A stretch of 64,000 bases of DNA, taken from positions 136,005,804-136,069,803 of the forward strand of contig OY757015.1 in the NCBI GenBank assembly GCA_963580285.1, given 5' to 3'. Numbering within the stretch: the first letter of the stretch is position 1; each line of letters begins with the position of its first letter. Below, in pieces: positions 57,041 to 64,000 of this stretch. The notes under the pieces are model-generated. The model saw only the letters and a list, made by a program, of their open reading frames with translations, was not told the DNA's origin and made no database searches. This DNA is from Lucinisca nassula (taxonomy: Eukaryota > Mollusca > Bivalvia > Lucinida > Lucinidae). Position numbers and translations under genes: made by a program.

Positions 57041-57383
57041 ATCATGAAACACATGAAATACTTTTATCATGAAACACCATAAAAAGCTGGACTAAAATAG
57101 ATAGATCCAGATCTGGAGAAGCCATCAGACCAGGATCTGCACTACTGGTCATAAAGTTTGTGAACTGAATGAATACAGTATATGAAGTAATTTGATTGGT
57201 TGATAGTCAGAAACGGGTGCGGCTAAATAAAGTCATTCAGCAGGATAAGGGTTAAATGTTCTTGTGTTTTTTTTCCTTGAAATTATTTTCTTTCTGTTGT
57301 CTTTGAAATGACAGACTTTCCATAGAAATAAAAACAATACAGGAAGTGATTTAATACTTAATCATACATTAATGAATAGTAGC

Positions 57384-57624
57384 CATCACGTGAACAAGTC
57401 AGTGAAATGAAGACCCACCTATACCCTACTTTATATAGAGAAAACTTGGGTTTATCATAGGTTATGGGTACTCGTTAGAACGGCCTCAATGAGGCGGTTC
57501 TAACGAGCACCCACAACCTATGTTTGCAGTATTTATAGAAAAATATCACGGATTTTCATCAGAAAAATGGCTATTTGGAGATGTGCAAAAATGTACTAAT
57601 TCGGACGAGTATGTTATCGTAATG
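57384..57624. mobile_element. Family M2 foldback MITE
   Basis: Ends catcacgtgaacaagtc and gttatcgtaatg. Centre gttagaacggcctcaatgag then gcggttctaacgagcaccca. Confidence 0.82.
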
Positions 57625-57765
57625 TTAATATCAAAATAATCTATGTTTCATATCAAACTGACAGTGCTATTTCCTATTATATGACCACACTTCATGTACA
57701 TCTTATATGGTCGTTATGTTAAAGATAACACATCCATGTCATGACAATGGTATTCTTCTATTTTC

Positions 57766-58213
57766 CATTACGATAACATAATAGAAGTGGAGGCAATGAT
57801 CAGGAATCGATACAATCAACCCACAGCTCCCATCAGAGACATCAAAGGGAAAGACACACAAACATGAAACAACAGACCCTAATGGAAACACCACACCAAC
57901 AGCGGAAAGCCAAAAGGACAGTTACTTTCCCACTAAATGGCCAATAGGCTATCCCTTGCGACATAGTGCATTTTTTCTCATCTCCAAAATGGCTACTTTT
58001 CTGACGAAAATCGATGATATTTTCCTTATTTATAAAGCAAACATATGTTGTGGTGCTCATTAGAACCACTTCATTGAGGCGGTTCTAACGAGTACCCACA
58101 ACTTATTCTAGGAGCAGAAATAAGGAAAATAATGTAGACCCCCCAAAAACTGTTTTCTCTATATAAAGTGGGGTGTAAGGGGGTGTTCATTTCACGGACT
58201 TGTTAGCGTGATG
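57766..58213. mobile_element. Family M2 foldback MITE with nested family A tail
   Basis: Ends cattacgataac and cttgttagcgtgatg. Hairpin at about 58058-58100. The family A tail sits 13 bp inside the left end. Confidence 0.82.
57779..57955 (-). mobile_element. Family A tail nested in a foldback element
   Basis: Reverse-strand distal tail (taatagaagtggaggcaatg to ggccaataggctatcc) inside the family M2 element 57766-58213, just after its first 13 bases. Confidence 0.85.
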
Positions 58214-58414
58214 CTCTGATAAAAATGTGAAATGTGTTTGTTATTTCTGCTTCAGATATAGATTGTGGCTAGTCTAATGAATATCTACTATCTAGATTTG
58301 TAGTAGATATTTACCCTTGTAAACACCACGTGTCTTTATATTAAATGGAGCTTAAAACGGTATTGTTATAAATTTACTTGTTAAAGTGGTTTATATATCG
58401 TGGCGCTTACAATA

Positions 58415-59054
58415 CATTACGATAACACTTCCGTGTTATATAGTGCAGTTTTTCATACCTCAAAAAAGGAAATTTGTCTGATGAAAATGTGTGATATTTT
58501 TCTTATTTAAACTCAGAACACAGGTTTTTGGCGCTCGTTAGAACCGCCTCACCCACAACCTATGTCTTGGAGCAGAAATAAGGAAAATAATGTTTAACCC
58601 CGTAAACCCCAGTTTTCTTTATATAAAATGGGGTTTAGGAGGCCTTTATGCAAACTGAACAAATTATTTGTCTAAATCGCGACGGAAGTAAGGGCGAGGA
58701 TTGTGGCCAGGTAAAATTGATGTAAGCCCCCCAATGGAATTCGTTTCCGCTGATCGTTCCAAGGCTGTTCTTCTGTCGCGGTTTATTTTTGTTATGGTTT
58801 GTCTTTGGGTGTTTGTGTCGCTTATATTATTATATTTTGGATAGCCTATTGGCCATTTTGTGGGAAAGTAACTATCCTTTTGGCTGTCCGCTATTGATGT
58901 TTTCATTAGGGTCTGTTGTTTCATGTTTGTGTTTCTTTCCCTTTGGCGTCTCTGACGGGAGCTGTGGGTTGATTGTATAGATTCCTGATCATTGCCTCCA
59001 CTTTTATTTTAGAGGGGGGTGGGGTCTTTATTTCACGGATTTGTTCACGTGATG
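58415..59054. mobile_element. Family M2 foldback MITE with nested family A tail
   Basis: Ends cattacgataacacttccg and cttgttcacgtgatg. The second hairpin arm is deleted (gaaccgcctcacccacaacc), and a family A tail splits the right half. Confidence 0.82.
58633..59012 (+). mobile_element. Family A tail nested in a foldback element
   Basis: From aggaggcctttatgcaaact to ttgcctccacttttattt, inside the family M2 element 58415-59054. Confidence 0.85.
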
Positions 59055-59246
59055 GTAAATGTGTACTTGTTATATATTTACTTGTTGACGTGATACCGAA
59101 ATCAGGGACCAGCTGTTCTCACCGAACAACGTCGTTAGTAGACGTTAAAACTTTGATCATTTCATATGGTGAATATGCTTATACCTGTTGAAAAAATGTG
59201 ATCTGCAAATGCAAACACTACTCACATGTATCCAGTAAAAATACTT

Positions 59247-59472
59247 GGGGCAGTTGTTCAAAACTTACGACGTCGTTAGTTAACGTATCGTTAATTCTTC
59301 GATCATTTAATACGGCAATTATGCTAAAATTTTTGCTGCAAAAATGTAAGCAGCTTTTCCATTTTTTTTTCAGAAAAATACCAAACTTTTAGATACTGTA
59401 CTTGCTAGAACAGATAACAATATGACCACTAACCAGCTTGTTAAGCTAACGGTGCTTTGGACAACTGGCCCA
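59247..59472. mobile_element. Family M8 MITE, with partial copies on both sides
   Basis: ggggcagttgttcaaaactt to gctttggacaactggccca; related pieces at 59100-59246 and 59473-59560. Just left of receptor exon 1. Confidence 0.72.
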
Positions 59473-59590
59473 GAGTATTAAATATTGTACTGGCTAGAAC
59501 AGTAACAATTTGACCACTAACGAGTCCGTTACGCTAAAGATGTTTTCAACAGCTGGGCTCAGATTTTCTCGTGCTTAGCCAATTTCTTAC

Positions 59591-59800
59591 CAATGTAACT
59601 AAAACCATTATTGACATGATGAAATCTGTGCAATAGTTGGTAGACAATAAAGTCCTGTTCTAGTTTCGAATGTAAGCTTAATAATGACCACCCGAATGAC
59701 TCGCAGATATCAGCTTGAACATCAGACCAACTTCCTCTTGTGTTGAGCTTATTCAGTTCATCCAAAAATATGTAGCATTTGTTGAAAAGCTCCGAACAAA
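59591..59800 (-). CDS. Receptor exon 1: N-terminal half of C-type lectin-like domain
   Basis: 210 bp, acceptor AATTTTCAG, donor GTAAGA; starts and ends in phase 1. The encoded segment opens with FCSELFNKCYIF and carries the CTLD pattern of an aromatic after a Cys, then GSWSDVQADICESFGWSL and LHSKLEQDFI, the usual W-x2-A/V-x3-C and E-Q-x-F-I spacing. It ends in FSYIG, the strand that runs into exon 2. It is the most 5' exon I could support. A signal peptide and any earlier domain are not in this exon. Confidence 0.82.
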
Positions 59801-60560
59801 CTGAAAATTGATAACATGCATGTCAAACAATATGTTTATTGTCAACAAGCACCCTATATTATTGTTCACTTCGTCTGAGAGTTAAACTTTGTCTTTCATA
59901 GATATATCAAATTGTCTTGAATGCGATGTTCTGTTTATCGTTCCTAAATTCCATATACGACACCCTACAGCTTGAGACAGGTCTATTTTCGCTTAAAGGT
60001 ATTTCAGTTTTATTGTATATACTGTAACTATAGGAAAAATCCCTATACATTTAACCAATCTGCAAATTATGATCAGACGCCGCATTCCGTGGCGTCTGAT
60101 CAGGAGCTACACTGTTTGCCAATATACCAGTTTAGGATGTTTGGCATATTGCGAGTATGGCTGGACATTTTATCATGAAACATTGTAAACAGCTGGACTA
60201 AAAACTATGACAACACTTTTTGTTATACACGTTGCTATCAAAATATTTAGTTTATATTAATTGATTCTAGTTTGATTGCGATGAAAGCTCCAAGCTTATT
60301 GAATCGCTCTCAAACACCCATTCCGGATGTTATCACGCTCGCGCGAGAGTGAGGTAGTGACTTTTATACAACTGCTACCCATTTACACCCGGGTCGAGTG
60401 GGGCTAAATGTTTTGCAACAGACTCCATTGATATGAAACGTGGCATGCGGCTTTATGTCGAGACAAAGAATTAAGTATGATGCTTGTCATATTTACGTAA
60501 TATTTTTACTACAAGCAAATGTCAATGGCTCGATCATATTTAGGACCATAAAAGTTTGTT

Positions 60561-60822
60561 CATCACGTGAACAAGTCCGTGAAATGAATACCCCTACACC
60601 CCACTTTGTATAGAGAAAACTTGGGTATATTGGGATAAACATTATTTTCTTATTTTCTGCTCCAAGACATGGGTTGTGGGTACTCGTTAGAACCGCCTCA
60701 ATGAGGCGGTTCCAACGAGCACCCACAACCTATGTTTGCAGTAATTATAAGAAAAATATCACGGATTTTCATCTTGGAGATATGAAAAATGCACTTTATC
60801 GCACGGGTGTGTTATCGTAATG
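60561..60822. mobile_element. Family M2 foldback MITE, complete
   Basis: Ends catcacgtgaacaagtccg and gggtgtgttatcgtaatg. Central palindrome tgggtactcgttagaaccgc / gcggttccaacgagcaccca. Confidence 0.87.
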
Positions 60823-61126
60823 CATGATAGGGGCAGTTCCAGCTGTTGAGGATTGATCGTAGCGCCAGATCCGGGGCTTAATGGTGTTTATTTAGGGATT
60901 TTTTTCTTATAGTCATAAAACATTTGGTGCGCATATTCATAAAAGTCGCTTCATGGAGGTAATTCTAATGAGTACATACAAATACAGTTTCAAGATAAAG
61001 CAAGTAAATCTTCAAAAATCCATACATTATGTCAAATATAGCAATCCCTGAAATCGCTACAATTACGGGAATATTTTCGAATCGACTCAAGAACGAGTTA
61101 AAAACAACTATGTATCCCGAAATTTT

Positions 61127-61320
61127 GACCCCTTTAACCCCACTTTTATATAGTAAAACTGGGATTCACAGAGGTATACATTATTTTTTCTGATTTCTGC
61201 TCAAAAACATAGATTGTGGATACTTGCCTCGGTTCTAACGAGTTCCAATAATATATGTTTTGAGCACAAATGTGAATAATATCAGATTTTTTAATATGAA
61301 AATTTTCATTTTTTGGGTAT
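61127..61320. mobile_element. Family M1-like element with collapsed hairpin
   Basis: Shares accccacttttatatagtaa and atttctgctcaaaaacatag with M1, but the central palindrome is reduced to gcctcggttctaacgagttc. Confidence 0.65.
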
Positions 61321-61390
61321 CAATATCTTTGAATAGTCATGTATGAAGCAACGGTGCTCCAGTCATTGAAGTTTCACAGTTGTTGTTTTA

Positions 61391-61735
61391 CAGTAGAACT
61401 TCAATGGCTCGAACACTTTTGGGACCTCGAAAATCTGTTCGAGACAGAGGTAGTTCGAGCCACTGAGGTTACTGTCAGGAGGTATAACGAGATACTTTAG
61501 ACATCTTTTCGGTGTTCTATAATGAAAACGTATGCTGTGTGTACTCATTAGAATAGCCTCATCGAGGCGATTCTAATGAGTACATAGAGTATACATTTGC
61601 AAGATAAAAGACTAAAATCTCCTTAATAATCCCCCACTTTTTCTTATGTAGAGGATTGTGCTAGGAGCTCAGGAATGTGTTCGACGCATCCATGGTAAAC
61701 GAGCCATCGGTATTCGAGCCATCGAAGTTCTACTG
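61391..61735. mobile_element. Family M7 MITE
   Basis: cagtagaacttcaatggctc at the left matches gagccatcgaagttctactg at the right. A central hairpin tgtactcattagaatagcct / aggcgattctaatgagtaca lies inside. A diverged relative (gttcgagacgagggtgg) is at about 10015-10130. Confidence 0.82.
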
Positions 61736-62175
61736 TTTATGCCCCTTATCTTTCCAAGGAAACTGATGTCTACGAGTATCAAACGCTGAAGTATTGATGT
61801 CACTTCTACAGTACGCTTTTTTATTGTTAACCTTTGCCACTGCGTTTCTCCTTCGCTTACTTCCTCAGAATATTTAGGCGATTAGAAAAGATAATGCACA
61901 TGTCAACTGGGCCGAATACTAAATGACATCCTTCAACACTACGTAAATACGCGTATATAAACCTGAGTTTATGGTCATCATTCAAATCAAACGAGTAGAT
62001 ACTTCAGGTTTTTATCGAATCAGAACCCCGAGCCTATCTCAAACATCAACGGGAGGGATCTTAACAAACTATAAAAATAGGCGACGAGCCGAGTTAGCAG
62101 CAGATGGTTACTCCGTTACATTAACTGAACAAAATAATTTGGACACACAAAAGTGGTAAAAGGGAAACATTTAAC

Positions 62176-62445
62176 CATTACAATAACACATCCGTGGGAT
62201 ATAATACATTTTTCAAACCTCCAAAAAAGGTCATTTTTCTGATGAAAATTTGTGATATTTATCTTATTAATATTCCATTCAAGGTTTTTGGGTGCTCGTT
62301 AGAACCGCCTCGGTTCTAACGAGTACCCACAACCTATGTCTTGGAGCAGAAATAAGGAAAATAATGTTTTCCCCCGTAAACCACAATTTTCTCTATATAA
62401 AGTCGGGTTTAGGGGTCTTTATTTCACGGACTTGTTCACGTGGTG
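62176..62445. mobile_element. Family M2 foldback MITE, complete
   Basis: Ends cattacaataacacatccg and cttgttcacgtggtg. The hairpin is shortened to gctcgttagaaccgcctcgg followed by ttctaacgagtaccca. Confidence 0.87.
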
Positions 62446-62774
62446 CAATTTTGTGCCGGAAACCCCAAAACGGCACCCTGGCAAACAGTGCAGGCCCAGA
62501 TCAGACGCCACAGGACGCGGCGTTTGTTCAGGGCCTAGAGTGTTTACAAAACGTTCAGCTGTTTTCCGAAAAGTTTTCGAAGGAAACACAACCTGACACC
62601 CCTAAATCTTGAAAGGACTCCTGCTATATATAAGGAGGAAGATTCCATTTGGTACAAAAAGGGTTAAGAATCGAACAGCACCGAACATAAATCAAATGAA
62701 ACCACAACGAAAGTACTGACTTGGCGCGGGGAGTAACAATTAGCGGGCTGGGGGGGGGGGTGCAGGGTTTAGAA

Positions 62775-63430
62775 ATTAAAAAAGAAACGATCAGGAACAG
62801 ATACAATCAGATCCCAAATTCTTCCCACAATATCACCTGGAAAAGAAGTCACTACATGGAGTGAGGACAGTAAACAGAACGGACAACAGATAAATCGAGC
62901 CACAGCTCTTTCCCAAACAGGTGGTGACTCAGAATATCCAAACCGAACTAAAAAGGAGCAATATACATAATGGGGAAAAGAATCAGAATCACCAACATGA
63001 CAAACATTAAACTGGAAAGACAACCATAACTAAAAATGAACAACCGAAAAGGGGGAAGAATCAGAATAATCAACGTAATAACATATATGATTAGGGAAAG
63101 AATCAGAACCACCAACACAAAACATGAAGGGACCACAGCAAAAGCACCGACTTGGAACGGTCAGTAAAAATTACCGGTAGGTTTAAGTTACTTTTACGGA
63201 ATCCCAACCCTCACCCTCACTTTCCCTGTGGTTCAACCGAGTATTTGTTTGATCCGCGTGAAGGTTTTCAAACACATCGGTGAATCAATTCGGTAAACAA
63301 AGAAGTCACAATTAAAGACAAGTTGACACAAGGATGATAATTCGATAGTAAAACGGACTAAGCCATCCGGTTTTACGGTGCCCCAACCTTCACCCCCATC
63401 TTCCGCCGCGGTTAACACAATTTAGTTGGC
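62775..63430 (-). mobile_element. Diverged relative of the family A tail
   Basis: Shares the order of family A blocks on the reverse strand (cgatcaggaacagatacaat, ttggaacggtcagtaaaa, caaccctcaccctcactttc) but is strongly diverged, with internal duplications around 62940-63130. Confidence 0.55.
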
Positions 63431-63467
63431 TGTAAGGCTCGCAAAAAGGTCTTCTAGCTCATCAATG

Positions 63468-63796
63468 CATCACGAAAACGCACCTATATAATTTTGACCC
63501 CCTTGAACCGCACTTTTATACAGTAAAACTGGGGTTTACTTGGGTAAACATTACTTTTCTTATTTCTGCTCAAAAATATAGATTATGGGTACTCGTTAGA
63601 ACCACTTCGATGAGTTATTTATGCTAAAATATAGATAATTAGTACTCGTTTGAACCGCCTCGCTGAGGTGGTTCAAACGAGTACCCTCAATCTATATTTT
63701 GAGCAGAAATTAGAAAATTATCACAATTTTTCATCTGAAAAGTTTAGTATTTTCGGCGGTTAAGTTTACAATGTATTAGTATAGAGGATGCGTAAT
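63468..63796. mobile_element. Family M1 foldback MITE
   Basis: Starts catcacgaaaacgcacctat. The hairpin is duplicated: a broken arm near 63590-63612 and a full one gtactcgtttgaaccgcctc / gaggtggttcaaacgagtac at 63642-63685. The right end is degenerate. Confidence 0.75.
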
Positions 63797-63840
63797 TTGT
63801 CATCAAGGGCAACAATTAAAACCAACAAAAATACTGTGAT

Positions 63841-64000
63841 CATTACGATAACTAACCCGTGCAACATAGTGCATTTTTCACATCTCCAAAATGACTACTT
63901 TTCTGATGAAAATCCTTGATACTTTTGTTATAAATGCTCAAAACATAGGTTGAGGGTGCTCGTTAGAACCGCCTCAGTGAGGCGGTTCTAACGAGTACCC
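63841..64000. mobile_element. Family M2 foldback MITE, cut by the window end
   Basis: Starts cattacgataactaacccg; the hairpin gttagaaccgcctcagtgag / gcggttctaacgagtaccc reaches the last base of the window. Confidence 0.85.

Larger units (their letters stand above)
6822..59800 (-). other. GRL101-like LDLa/LRR 7TM receptor gene (14 exons, both ends incomplete)
   Basis: Gene-level entry. Fourteen minus-strand exons (59591-59800, 53562-53640, 52825-52973, 52140-52298, 43648-43672, 41717-41799, 35714-35830, 30630-30818, 27609-27909, 26633-26808, 24261-24395, 21648-21764, 14996-15119, 6822-8269) have AG acceptors, GT donors and matching phases at all 13 junctions, giving about 3312 coding nt without a stop. 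The domain order is CTLD, seven LDLa or LDLa-like modules around a CNTNAP-type fibrinogen-like domain, LRRs, then 7TM. In known relatives (Lymnaea GRL101, relaxin-receptor-type LGRs) such receptors sit in the plasma membrane with the modules outside and signal through G proteins. The ligand here is unknown. The first exon starts in phase 1, so upstream exons exist. TM7 is missing, so a 3' exon exists as well. No promoter was identified. Confidence 0.88.

Overview
The window looks like nuclear DNA of a bivalve or other mollusc. It is AT-rich and intron-rich, and it is packed with tRNA-derived SINEs, foldback MITEs, satellites of bivalve type, a Ty3-type LTR element with a tRNA-Ser primer site, jockey-like LINE remains and many 5'-truncated tails of a Penelope-like retroelement. 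There are no bacterial-style operons. The species call is inference from gene and repeat type.

The one host gene recognised fills most of the window on the minus strand (6822-59800). I could chain 14 exons whose splice sites and codon phases all agree, giving about 1104 codons. Read 5' to 3' they encode a C-type lectin-like domain (exons 1-3), a degenerate LDL-receptor class A (LDLa) module (4), an LDLa split between a 25-nt microexon and the next exon (5, 6), two LDLa modules (7, 8), a contactin-associated-protein-type fibrinogen-like domain (8-10), an unusual LDLa-like module (11), two LDLa modules (12, 13), then one 1.4-kb exon with a leucine-rich repeat (LRR) block and TM1-TM6 of a rhodopsin-family receptor (14). 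This is a GRL101-type, LGR-related receptor. The signal-peptide end lies upstream of 59800, and the TM7/C-tail exon was not found; both are probably outside the window.

The introns hold almost everything else. A nearly intact, recent Ty3-type retrotransposon (15778-20644; 178-bp LTRs, 5-bp duplication CTAGG) lies in sense orientation in intron 12. A jockey-like LINE (about 44290-47876) lies antisense in intron 4 and is split by a Penelope-like fragment (45187-46474). The 3' part of that fragment matches a tail found about two dozen times, in both orientations. Tc1-like (38650-39020) and mariner-like (48985-49410) transposase relics, several SINEs, three satellite arrays in the left 15 kb and at least eight foldback/MITE families make up the rest. 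The 57-64 kb end is almost solid foldback elements with retroelement tails nested in them.

No RNA gene beyond SINE tRNA-like heads, no CRISPR array and no second host protein-coding gene could be supported.
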